A stretch of DNA of 6,120 bases from NCBI GenBank assembly GCA_964519585.1, contig CAZFIO010000119.1, positions 1 to 6,120 on the forward strand, in the 5' to 3' direction. Made by a program: the position numbers and the translations under genes. This DNA is from CAZFIO01 sp964519585. Lineage in GTDB: Bacteria > Bacillota > Clostridia > Tissierellales > Tissierellaceae. Of the stretch, positions 1 to 6,120 are shown piece by piece. The notes beneath the pieces are model-generated. The model was given only the letters and a program-made list of their open reading frames with translations, did not search any database and was not told where the DNA came from. How positions within the stretch are numbered: position 1 is the stretch's first letter; each line of letters begins with the position of its first letter.

Positions 1-1
1 T

Positions 2-142
2 AGTTATTTTTGGGATAGTGAGAAGTATTTTGAAATGATAGAATTAAAGAAAAGTGATTTCTTAGAGAGATACCAAACCCAAAAACCATTAGAATGGAAC
101 CTATCGGACTATATCACATATAAGAAACTTAAAAATAAATAA
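2..142 (+). CDS. C-terminal 46 residues of an unrecognised protein (5' end outside window)
   Basis: Reading from base 2 gives an uninterrupted frame of 46 codons closed by TAA at 140-142. The peptide begins SYFWDSEKYF and ends DYITYKKLKNK; it is charged and rich in aromatic residues, with a lysine-rich tail. It has no membrane segment and no motif I can assign to a family. The frame is open to the left edge and the codon use (AAA, TTA, GAA, TAT) matches the AT-rich gene downstream, so it is probably the end of a real gene from the same genome. It lies on the same strand as the next gene, 77 bases upstream of it. It could be a chance frame, but a run of 46 codons without a stop in DNA this AT-rich makes that less likely. 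Function unknown. Confidence 0.55.
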   Translation, partial: SYFWDSEKYFEMIELKKSDFLERYQTQKPLEWNLSDYITYKKLKNK

Positions 143-171
143 ATTCCAACTTATTTAAAATTAGCCTCATT

Positions 172-207
172 TTTGTTTCTTTATTTCATTTATTATATGT
201 TACTTTG
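172..207 (+). promoter_or_regulatory. Weak candidate Bacteroidota-type promoter
   Basis: A TTTG at 172-175 is followed 24 bases later by TTACTTTG at 200-207. The Bacteroidota consensus is TTTG at -33 and TAnnTTTG at -7. The downstream box matches 7 of 8 positions (T for A at the second), and the spacer is a little longer than usual. Transcription would start around 213-216, just before the ATG codons at 220 and 232. No Shine-Dalgarno sequence lies before either ATG, which is common in Bacteroidota. In DNA this AT-rich such a match can arise by chance, so this is only a suggestion. Confidence 0.3.
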
Positions 208-219
208 CATACAAATTAA

Positions 220-1923
220 ATGACAATAAATATGAAACATTTATTATTCTCTATTTCCCTTTTCTTCCTTTCTTTTGGAAGTTTTGCTCAAAGCAAATTT
301 GATTCATTTTCTTATCGTAAGTCTAATGACACTTGTCAAAGGGTTATTGCTGATTTGGATACGTTTTTTGTTAAATATGACACTCTGGGAAATATCTCCA
401 ATCATTTAATTAAAACCATTACCGATTCTGTTTATTCTTCTTTGGATAGCACCTGGTCTTACCGTACTTACAGGACTGTTGATTTTTGTGAGGGTGATTT
501 AATTGCTCTTGTTGCCAAGCCTCAGTTCCCTGATAATGATAATCAGTATCATCAGTCAATGAATAATTGTATTTATTATTGGGATTTTGGTGATGGTGAT
601 ACTGACTCCATTGCTTATAATAATATGGTTGGTAAAATATGGACTAAGCCTAAGGCTTATGAGTTAAAATTAACTGTTTTGGATACTAATTTAATATATG
701 AAAATGGAACTGGTTGTATAAGTGAAAACAATATAAATACTATTATCAGGATAACTCAAAATCCAATAAAGAGTGTTAAAGCTCCTGTTGAAATATGCTC
801 TGGAACTCCTTTTGTGTTGAATGTTGGTTCTGACACTAATTCTACAATTATTATTGATTCAATTAAAAGAGAAGAAAGTATTACTGGATTATTCGATTCG
901 CTTATTTTTATTCCTGATGGTCCATATTGTCCTTCTCTCTATTTGGAAACCTCTATTTTCATTGATGATTTCTTTCCTGACAAAACTTTTGATTCTATTA
1001 ATGATTTAAGAAGTGTTTGTATTAATATGGAACATTCCTTTGTTGGAGATCTTTCAATTGAACTTTATTGTCCAAATGGGCAAAAAACCATACTGAAACA
1101 TTTCAATCAAACTGGTGGTTCAAATATGGGAATACCTGGTTATGGTAATTCAGGTTGTGAAATGTCTCCAACAAATCTTCCTGGCACTGGTTGGACTTAT
1201 TGTTATTCAAATCAATACTTAGATTCTGCAAGAGGTGTTATCTCTGGTAATATGCCTTCGCCTATTGACTCTTCCAATACAATCAATCACTCAAAATATT
1301 ACCAAACTCCTGTGCAAAATGCTACAAGTGCTGCTTCTGGCTTTGAAACTCCTGATTTGAATGGTTTCAGTACACTTATTGGATGTCCAATGAATGGAGA
1401 ATGGAAACTGAGAATTTCTGATTACTGGGGAAATGATAATGGATTTTTATTCTGGTGGAATTTAGATTTTAAACGAATAAATACTTGGGATTATCAATCA
1501 GTTTTAGATAATGTTGTAGTTGAAGGAGCAAATAATTATAATCTTTCTAATGATACTGTTGTAATTACTCCAATAATTGACTCCTCTGGATTAATTCGTT
1601 ATAACGTAAGTGTAATTGATGATTTTGGTTGCGTTTGGGATACTGCTGCTTATTTGAATGTGGCTCAAAGTCCAATTCTTAATTTGGGAAGTGATTCTTC
1701 AAGCTGTGCACCTTTCAGCCTTTCATTAAATTGTGGAAATCCTGATGCAGTTAGTTATTTATGGCTTCCAAATGGAGATACAACTCAAAGTATTATTGCT
1801 TCCTCTCCTCAAACATTGGATTCTTCAATTTCATATATTGCTCAGGTAACTAACTATAATGGTTCTATTTATTGCACTTACATCCAGACCGTTTGCTATA
1901 GCAAGGGCTCCCTCATGGATTAA
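220..1923 (+). CDS. Exported PKD / P-domain surface protein, C-terminus replaced by foreign sequence
   Basis: This is a large secreted or cell-surface protein of Bacteroidota type; its exact function is unknown. Residues 5-24 form a signal peptide: lysine, then a hydrophobic core (LLFSISLFFLSF), then a cleavage site after SFAQ. Residues 118-156 are a PKD domain with the signature YYWDFGDGD at 119-127. Residues about 245-418 resemble a proprotein-convertase P-domain: GDLSIELYCPNG at 276-287, then GEWKLRISD (393-401) and GNDNGFLFWWNLDF (404-417). Residues about 430-481 and 485-552 look like two more PKD/Ig-like modules (DDFGC at 467-471; YLWLPNGDTT at 513-522). There is no protease domain before the P-domain, so adhesion or substrate binding is more likely than proteolysis. 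Proteins of this build usually end in a type IX secretion sorting domain; none is present, because from about residue 550 the frame reads antisense lpd DNA and stops by chance at 1923. The ATG at 232 (residue 5) is a credible alternative start, giving a more compact signal peptide. The true 3' end is not in the window. Confidence 0.8.
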   Translation: MTINMKHLLFSISLFFLSFGSFAQSKFDSFSYRKSNDTCQRVIADLDTFFVKYDTLGNISNHLIKTITDSVYSSLDSTWSYRTYRTVDFCEGDLIALVAKPQFPDNDNQYHQSMNNCIYYWDFGDGDTDSIAYNNMVGKIWTKPKAYELKLTVLDTNLIYENGTGCISENNINTIIRITQNPIKSVKAPVEICSGTPFVLNVGSDTNSTIIIDSIKREESITGLFDSLIFIPDGPYCPSLYLETSIFIDDFFPDKTFDSINDLRSVCINMEHSFVGDLSIELYCPNGQKTILKHFNQTGGSNMGIPGYGNSGCEMSPTNLPGTGWTYCYSNQYLDSARGVISGNMPSPIDSSNTINHSKYYQTPVQNATSAASGFETPDLNGFSTLIGCPMNGEWKLRISDYWGNDNGFLFWWNLDFKRINTWDYQSVLDNVVVEGANNYNLSNDTVVITPIIDSSGLIRYNVSVIDDFGCVWDTAAYLNVAQSPILNLGSDSSSCAPFSLSLNCGNPDAVSYLWLPNGDTTQSIIASSPQTLDSSISYIAQVTNYNGSIYCTYIQTVCYSKGSLMD

Positions 1924-3174
1924 GTCATTGGCACTTGGTCCTAGTATAGTTACCCCTAGAACCTTGTTGTCCTCTTCTGATGAAAAGACTTTTATAAATC
2001 CATCAGTTTCACCTAATGACAAGGCCTTACCATTGGCAGCAAAGAGAAATTTACTTGATTTGAAATTAACTCCTTTTTCCTTTAGTTCATCCTCTGTCAT
2101 ACCTACAAAAGCCACTTCAGGCAGAGTAAATACACAGCTTGGATAAACATCTAGATTTACCTCTGGGTTTTCACCCATTAGGGATTCTACAACAGATATA
2201 CCTTGATTCGATGCCACATGGGCTAGCTGTATACCTAGATTGTTTACATCCCCTATAGCAAATATTCCCTCTACTGTTGTTTCATATTTGTCATTTACTT
2301 GAATTCCACTTCTATCATGGGCTATACCTACCTGGTCTAGATTTAGGCCTTCGGTAACTGGCCCTCTTCCAGATGCAATTAAAACATAATCCCCAAGAAC
2401 TTCAACTTCCTGATCCTTATCTTTGTACTTGGCTATTACTTTTAGTTTGTCTCCATCTCTTTGGATTTCCTTAGCCCTTATATCTGTGTAGACTTCCATG
2501 CCTTGCTTCTTGAAGAACATGGGCAGTCTTCTGGAAATTTCCTTATCTATGTCCTTCAGTATCCTAGATGCCAGTAAGGTAACCTGACTACCTAGCTCTT
2601 GATATATACTGGCAAACTCCAAGCCTATAACCCCACCACCAACAACGATTAAACTTTCCGGAATTATATCTAGTTCCAATAAATCATCAGATGTAATTAC
2701 ACCTTCTAAATCAATTCCTTGGGTTTCTGTCATAGTAGGTTTGGATCCTGAAGCTATAATTATATTATCAACAGTGATTTCTTTATTTCCACCTGCTAGT
2801 AAGTCGATGCTTACAGTGTTTTTATCTTTAATAGAAGCTGTTCCTGGGATAAATTCAATATTTTTATAGGAGGATATAAGTTTTTCTATCCCTGTTACCA
2901 GGGTATCTACAACTTTTTCCTTCCTTTCTTGAAGGGCTTTACCATCAAGTTTGTAGCCTTCAACTTCTATACCGAATTCATCAGCTCTTTTTAAGGAGTT
3001 CATTATTTGAGCATTTTTAAAGTAGGTTTTTGTAGGGATACAGCCTCGGTTGAGACATGTACCCCCTACTTCCCTGTTTTCAATTAAATATATATTTGCT
3101 CCTAGTTGTGCTCCTCTTATGGCTGTTTCATATCCTCCAGGTCCTGCTCCGATTATTGCAATATTTTTAGTCAA
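1831..3174 (-). CDS. lpdA: Dihydrolipoamide dehydrogenase (glycine cleavage L protein), truncated at C-terminus
   Basis: This FAD flavoenzyme reoxidises the dihydrolipoyl arm of GcvH and passes electrons to NAD+, in the cytoplasm. The FAD-binding GAGPGG is at residues 9-14. The redox-active disulfide motif CLNRGC (C40, C45) sits in GGTCLNRGCIPTK. The NAD-binding GGGVIGLEFA is at 179-188, and the second FAD motif GIFAIGDV at 303-310. The dimerisation domain runs from about 343. No N-terminal lipoyl domain is present. The start is TTG at 3174: it gives the expected N-terminus MTKNIAIIGAG, and AGGTG at 3180-3184 can serve as ribosome binding site. It begins 8 bases after the gcvPB stop, so it is the last visible gene of the operon. 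The family-like sequence stops at GLDVSAI (residues 429-435), perhaps RTI at 437-439. The expected HAHPTLSE segment, with the catalytic His and Glu, is replaced by IVSYLSNI read from the antisense of the neighbouring gene. The listed end at 1831 is therefore a chance stop, and some 20-30 native residues are missing. Confidence 0.93.
   Translation of the reverse strand: MTKNIAIIGAGPGGYETAIRGAQLGANIYLIENREVGGTCLNRGCIPTKTYFKNAQIMNSLKRADEFGIEVEGYKLDGKALQERKEKVVDTLVTGIEKLISSYKNIEFIPGTASIKDKNTVSIDLLAGGNKEITVDNIIIASGSKPTMTETQGIDLEGVITSDDLLELDIIPESLIVVGGGVIGLEFASIYQELGSQVTLLASRILKDIDKEISRRLPMFFKKQGMEVYTDIRAKEIQRDGDKLKVIAKYKDKDQEVEVLGDYVLIASGRGPVTEGLNLDQVGIAHDRSGIQVNDKYETTVEGIFAIGDVNNLGIQLAHVASNQGISVVESLMGENPEVNLDVYPSCVFTLPEVAFVGMTEDELKEKGVNFKSSKFLFAANGKALSLGETDGFIKVFSSEEDNKVLGVTILGPSANDLIHEGALAIANGLDVSAINRTIIVSYLSNI
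1857..1880. other. Probable chimeric junction between two genomes
   Basis: To the left, forward-strand protein sequence of Bacteroidota type is plausible up to about residue 550 (VTNYNGSIYC, ending at 1875). To the right, reverse-strand lpd is recognisable up to GLDVSAI (ending at 1870), and possibly RTI (ending at 1858). Both genes lose family-like sequence within these roughly 20 bases. The small overlap of plausible coding on both sides allows for a short stretch shared by both parents. There is no terminal inverted repeat, insertion sequence, tRNA or integrase at the site that would suggest natural integration. The exact breakpoint cannot be fixed from the sequence alone. Confidence 0.8.
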
Positions 3175-3182
3175 TATTACAC

Positions 3183-4637
3183 CTACCCTTCATACTTTAA
3201 AACAGGATTCCTAGCAGCCATTGTTTCATCTGGCCTTCTTACTACTGCATGATGTGGTGCTTCTTTGAGTATTTGGACATCTTCCCTGGATTCCTTTGCT
3301 ATTTTTCTTAAGGCTTCAGCAAAATCATCCAAGGTTTCCTTGCTTTCTGACTCTGTTGGCTCTATCATCAGTGCCTCCCTGATAATTAGCGGGAAGTATA
3401 CTGTTGGTGGATGGAAGCCATAGTCAAGTAGTCTTTTAGCCACATCTAAGGTAGTTGCTTCCAGCAAGTCTCCCTTTAAGCCAGCCAATACAAATTCATG
3501 CTTGTATAGGCCATCTATTGGTAGATTGTAATCATCTTTAACTTGACTTAATAGATAGTTTGCGTTTAGTACAGCCATTTCTGATGCTTTCTTTAGTCCG
3601 TCCCTGCCCATGGTCAAGATATAGGTATAGGCCCTAACCAGAATACCAAAATGTCCATAGTAATCCTTAATCTTACCTATAGAATCAGGATGGTCATAGT
3701 CTAGATAGTACCTGTCTCCATCTTTTTCTACCGTAGGAACTGGCAGGAATTCTGCTAGGTGTTTCTTAACTCCTATAGGTCCAGATCCTGGTCCCCCTCC
3801 ACCATGAGGGGTTGAGAAAGTCTTATGGATATTGAAATGAACAACGTCAAATCCCATATCCCCAGCTCTTGCATGACCTAAGATAGCATTGGCATTGGCT
3901 CCGTCATAGTAAAGCTGCCCACCAGCATCATGAACTATTTGAGCCATTTCTTTAATATCCTTTTCAAATAGCCCAAGAGTATTTGGATTAGTAAGCATAA
4001 GGCCTGCTGTGTTTTCACCAACTGCTGCCCTAAGTGCTTCTATATCTACTAAACCATTTTTATTTGATTTAACTTCTAGGATTTTGTAACCTGCCATAGC
4101 TGCTGTTGCTGGGTTTGTTCCATGAGCTGAGTCAGGAACTATGATTGTATCCCTATGAGTATCACCATTTTTCTCATGATAGGCCTTGATTACCATGATT
4201 CCAGCTAGTTCCCCATGAGCACCAGCTGCAGGTTGCAAGCTCATCTTATCCATACCAGCTACTTCTGCTAAGGATAAGCCTAACTCATACATAAGTTGTA
4301 GGGACCCTTGTATACAATCTTCCCTTTGTAGTGGATGAACATTTGCAAAACCACTTAACCTGGCAGTATCTTCATTAATCTTTGGATTATATTTCATAGT
4401 ACAAGAACCAAGTGGATAAAAACCTGTATCCAATCCATAGTTTTTATCAGAAAGGTTTGTAAAATGTCTGATTACTTCTACTTCATTTACTTCTGGTAGT
4501 TTTAAATCTTCCTTGTTTATAAATTCTTCAGGAATCAAATCTTCTAGAGATTTATCTTCAACGTCTAATGGTGGAAGTCTATAGGCTTTTCTACCAGGCT
4601 TTGATAATTCAAATATTAATTTATCATAGTCTCTCAT
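3183..4637 (-). CDS. gcvPB: Glycine dehydrogenase (decarboxylating) subunit 2, P-protein beta subunit
   Basis: This is the PLP-carrying subunit of the two-part P protein. With GcvPA it decarboxylates glycine and transfers the aminomethyl group to lipoylated GcvH. At 484 residues it is the usual length for this subunit. YPLGSCTMKYNP (74-85) is a conserved N-terminal motif. QPAAGAHGELAG (135-146) and DSAHGTNPATAAMAGY (169-184) are strongly family-specific. The PLP Schiff-base lysine is K272 in FNIHKTFSTPHGGGGPG (268-284), followed by the glycine-rich loop. FHPPTVYFP (408-416) and EPTESESKETLDDF (426-439) mark the C-terminal domain. The ATG at 4637 is one base after the gcvPA stop and is preceded by GGAGGGG, which fixes the start. 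The gene is intact and no key residue is missing. A separate GcvPB next to GcvPA is the Firmicutes and thermophile arrangement; Proteobacteria and most Bacteroidota have one fused gcvP. This supports a different origin from the left part of the window. Confidence 0.97.
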   Translation of the reverse strand: MRDYDKLIFELSKPGRKAYRLPPLDVEDKSLEDLIPEEFINKEDLKLPEVNEVEVIRHFTNLSDKNYGLDTGFYPLGSCTMKYNPKINEDTARLSGFANVHPLQREDCIQGSLQLMYELGLSLAEVAGMDKMSLQPAAGAHGELAGIMVIKAYHEKNGDTHRDTIIVPDSAHGTNPATAAMAGYKILEVKSNKNGLVDIEALRAAVGENTAGLMLTNPNTLGLFEKDIKEMAQIVHDAGGQLYYDGANANAILGHARAGDMGFDVVHFNIHKTFSTPHGGGGPGSGPIGVKKHLAEFLPVPTVEKDGDRYYLDYDHPDSIGKIKDYYGHFGILVRAYTYILTMGRDGLKKASEMAVLNANYLLSQVKDDYNLPIDGLYKHEFVLAGLKGDLLEATTLDVAKRLLDYGFHPPTVYFPLIIREALMIEPTESESKETLDDFAEALRKIAKESREDVQILKEAPHHAVVRRPDETMAARNPVLKYEG

Positions 4638-4638
4638 C

Positions 4639-5982
4639 TTAGATCCCCTCCAATACAGTTGATAATTTATCGATTTCTTCTTTTGTTCTCTTTTCAGTCA
4701 CTGCATATAGGATGCTGTTTTTGTATTGAGGATAATCTATACCCAGATGGTAACCACCTATGATATTTTCTTCTCTTAAATCCTTGATTATTTTGTCTGC
4801 ATCTATATCAGATGTAATAGCGAATTCCTTGAAGAAAGGCTTGTCAAATAAAGGCTTATACTTACCAGACTCTATAAGTTTTTCATAAGCATAATGGGCC
4901 TTTTTCGTGCTTTGTAGGGCAACCTCCCTAAGACCTTCTTTACCTAGAGTAATCATATAGATAGTCGCTGCAAGAGTGTTTAAACCTTGGTTTGAACAGA
5001 TATTTGAAGTTGCTTTCTCCCTTCTAATATGTTGCTCTCTTGCTGTTAAGGTTAATACAAAGGATCTTTTACCATCTAAATCCTCGGTTTGTCCTACGAT
5101 TCTTCCAGGTAACTTTCTCATAAAGTTCTTGTTGGTTGCAATAAACCCAAGATAGGGTCCACCAAAGGCAAGTGGCATACCCACAGCCTGACCTTCCCCA
5201 ACAACTATATCTACACCTAGATCTGCAGGTTTTTTTAGAATTCCTAAAGAGATTGGGTCTACAGAGGCAATCATAGCGGCCCTTTTAGCCTTATGGGTTA
5301 TTTCTGATGCAGCTTCTAAATCTTCAATAATACCAAAGAAGTTTGGACTTTGTACAATTACAGCAGCTGTATTGTCACCTACATGCTTTTCCAACTCTTC
5401 CAAATCAGTAACCCCATCCTTCATATCAATCTCTATAACTTTTAGATTTTGAATATGGGCATATGTCTTTAAGATTTGTCTAGATTCTGGCCTTACAGTT
5501 TTAGAAATAATTAGTTCGTTTTTCCTAGCTACTGAAGCTGCCATAAGAGCTGCCTCTGCTATAGCTGTTCCCCCATCATAAAGAGATGCATTGGAAACAT
5601 CCATTCCTGTAAGGTCTGCAATCATTGTTTGATACTCAAATAAATATTGTAATGTTCCCTGGCTTATCTCAGGTTGATATGGTGTATAGGAAGTATAAAA
5701 TTCACTTCTTGAAATAATATGATCAATTATAGATGGTATATAGTGATCATAGGCACCTGCGCCTAAAAAACAGGTTAATTCATCTATGGAACAATTTTTA
5801 TTTGCCATTTTGGTCAAGTAAGACATAACTTCTAGTTCAGACATTGCAGGTTTTAAATCTAAGTCCCTGTTTAGCGCCACATCTTTAGGTATGTCTTGAA
5901 ACAATTCTTCAACAGAATTATAACCTATGGCTTCCAGCATAGATTGTTCATCTTCTGGTGTATGTGGTATATACGGAAACAT
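4639..5982 (-). CDS. gcvPA: Glycine dehydrogenase (decarboxylating) subunit 1, P-protein alpha subunit
   Basis: This is the partner of GcvPB in the heterotetrameric P protein; it is homologous to the N-terminal half of fused GcvP and carries no PLP lysine. At 447 residues it is full length for the family. Diagnostic stretches are MFPYIPHTPED at the N-terminus, FLGAGAYDHYIPSIIDHII (72-90), YTPYQPEISQGTLQ (99-112), the DLTGMDVSNASLYDGGTA block (123-140), GEGQAVGMPLAFGGPYLGF (262-280), and TLTAREQHIRREKATSNIC (311-329). The residue before FLGAGAYDHY is Cys71, where Ser is more usual; this is probably neutral. The ATG at 5982 lies 3 bases after the gcvH stop, with AAGGAGG at 5991-5997 eight bases upstream, so the start is secure. 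Close spacing on both sides indicates cotranscription and probably translational coupling, suiting subunits needed in equal amounts. Confidence 0.97.
   Translation of the reverse strand: MFPYIPHTPEDEQSMLEAIGYNSVEELFQDIPKDVALNRDLDLKPAMSELEVMSYLTKMANKNCSIDELTCFLGAGAYDHYIPSIIDHIISRSEFYTSYTPYQPEISQGTLQYLFEYQTMIADLTGMDVSNASLYDGGTAIAEAALMAASVARKNELIISKTVRPESRQILKTYAHIQNLKVIEIDMKDGVTDLEELEKHVGDNTAAVIVQSPNFFGIIEDLEAASEITHKAKRAAMIASVDPISLGILKKPADLGVDIVVGEGQAVGMPLAFGGPYLGFIATNKNFMRKLPGRIVGQTEDLDGKRSFVLTLTAREQHIRREKATSNICSNQGLNTLAATIYMITLGKEGLREVALQSTKKAHYAYEKLIESGKYKPLFDKPFFKEFAITSDIDADKIIKDLREENIIGGYHLGIDYPQYKNSILYAVTEKRTKEEIDKLSTVLEGI
4645..4651 (-). promoter_or_regulatory. Shine-Dalgarno site of gcvPB inside the end of gcvPA
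   Basis: GGAGGGG on the reverse strand lies 7 bases before the gcvPB ATG and overlaps the last codons of gcvPA (LEGI, stop). It settles the gcvPB start and suggests ribosomes finishing gcvPA feed directly into gcvPB. Confidence 0.85.
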
Positions 5983-5985
5983 AGA

Positions 5986-6120
5986 TTAAACCTCCTTAGC
6001 TAAATACTCTTCGTATTCCTCACTTGACATTAAATCGTCTAATTGAGATTTGTCACTTAGTTCTACCTTTATAATCCAATTTTCATAAGCATCAGCATTT
6101 AATAATTCTGGATTGTCTAG
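5986..6120 (-). CDS. gcvH: Glycine cleavage system H protein, C-terminal fragment (5' end outside window)
   Basis: Reverse-strand reading from the right edge gives 44 codons and a TAA at 5986-5988. GcvH is the small shuttle protein whose lipoyl-lysine arm carries the aminomethyl group between the P, T and L proteins. The visible part is its C-terminal region: DNPELLNADAYENWIIKVEL matches the family pattern (D-x-P-E-L-[LV]-N-x-D-x-Y-x-x-x-W-[IL]-I-K-V), followed by SDKSQLDDLMSSEEYEEYL, the usual C-terminal helix. The lipoylated lysine and N-terminal half lie beyond 6120. Its stop is 3 bases before gcvPA, giving the order gcvH-gcvPA-gcvPB-lpd. gcvT may lie upstream, but this cannot be seen. Confidence 0.93.
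   Translation of the reverse strand, partial: LDNPELLNADAYENWIIKVELSDKSQLDDLMSSEEYEEYLAKEV
5991..5997 (-). promoter_or_regulatory. Shine-Dalgarno site of gcvPA inside the end of gcvH
   Basis: AAGGAGG on the reverse strand, a near-perfect anti-16S match, lies 8 bases before the gcvPA ATG and overlaps the final gcvH codons (AKEV, stop). Such a strong site is typical of Firmicutes and contrasts with the lack of any such site before the forward-strand gene at 220. Confidence 0.88.

Noticed and set aside
136..157. Possible terminator after the first partial gene: TAAATAA pairing with TTATTTA around an 8-base loop
   Set aside because: The stem is 7 A/T pairs only, too weak to act as a terminator, and no T-run follows directly. 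Such matches are expected by chance in this composition.
821..1009. Forward-strand open frame of 62 leucine-rich codons inside the surface-protein gene
   Set aside because: It is an out-of-frame reading of an AT-rich gene; its hydrophobicity comes from T-rich codons. There is no initiation signal.
1831..1923. Natural convergent overlap of the surface-protein gene and lpd by about 90 bases
   Set aside because: Each gene's tail in the overlap is just the antisense of the other's conserved coding sequence, and both lack expected C-terminal motifs. A junction explains this better than evolved overlap.
1859..2146. Forward-strand open frame of 95 codons antisense to lpd
   Set aside because: It lies opposite strongly conserved lpd codons, has no ribosome binding site or recognisable motif, and its first bases straddle the junction. 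It is a shadow of lpd.
5986..6120. Glycine riboswitch or operon promoter for the gcv genes
   Set aside because: The window ends inside gcvH, so the operon's leader is not present. The only gaps between the gcv genes are 1-8 bases and cannot hold a regulatory RNA.
1..6120. CRISPR arrays, tRNA or rRNA genes, insertion sequences, long direct or inverted repeats
   Set aside because: Reading both strands I saw no regularly spaced repeats, tRNA-like cloverleaf, transposase motif or terminal inverted repeats. The right piece is almost wholly coding and the only intergenic gap on the left is under 100 bases.

Overview
The window looks like two unrelated pieces of bacterial DNA joined head to head near position 1857-1880. 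No single organism explains both halves. The left piece (1 to about 1870) is AT-rich and carries forward-strand genes in the style of Bacteroidota. The right piece (about 1870 to 6120) carries a reverse-strand glycine cleavage operon in the style of Firmicutes/Clostridia (a Tissierella-like or other amino-acid-fermenting anaerobe would fit). The genus-level guesses are inference. The phylum-level contrast rests on protein architecture, translation signals and codon habits.

Left piece: the last 46 codons of an unrecognised gene (2-142), a short AT-rich intergenic gap with a weak Bacteroidota-type promoter candidate, and a large exported protein (from 220). That protein has a signal peptide, a PKD domain, a proprotein-convertase-type P-domain and further Ig/PKD-like modules. 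It lacks the C-terminal sorting domain expected for such proteins because the frame runs into the foreign DNA and stops at 1923.

Right piece, in transcription order (reverse strand): the 3' end of gcvH (5986-6120), gcvPA (4639-5982), gcvPB (3183-4637) and lpd (start 3174). The spacings are 3, 1 and 8 bases, and strong Shine-Dalgarno sites for gcvPA and gcvPB lie inside the ends of the preceding genes, so this is one operon. Together the products are the H protein, the two subunits of the P protein (glycine decarboxylase) and the L protein (dihydrolipoamide dehydrogenase). GcvPA/GcvPB decarboxylate glycine and load aminomethyl onto the lipoyl arm of GcvH. GcvT, not in this window, releases ammonia and methylene-THF. 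Lpd reoxidises the lipoyl arm with NAD+. The promoter and any glycine riboswitch would lie beyond 6120.

lpd is cut at the same place as the left protein. Its last recognisable family residues are at about 1858-1872, and the catalytic His/Glu segment is missing. Two convergent genes losing their C-termini at one point, with a change of phylum, is best explained by a chimeric contig or clone. I found no new biological system. The junction is the most important observation.
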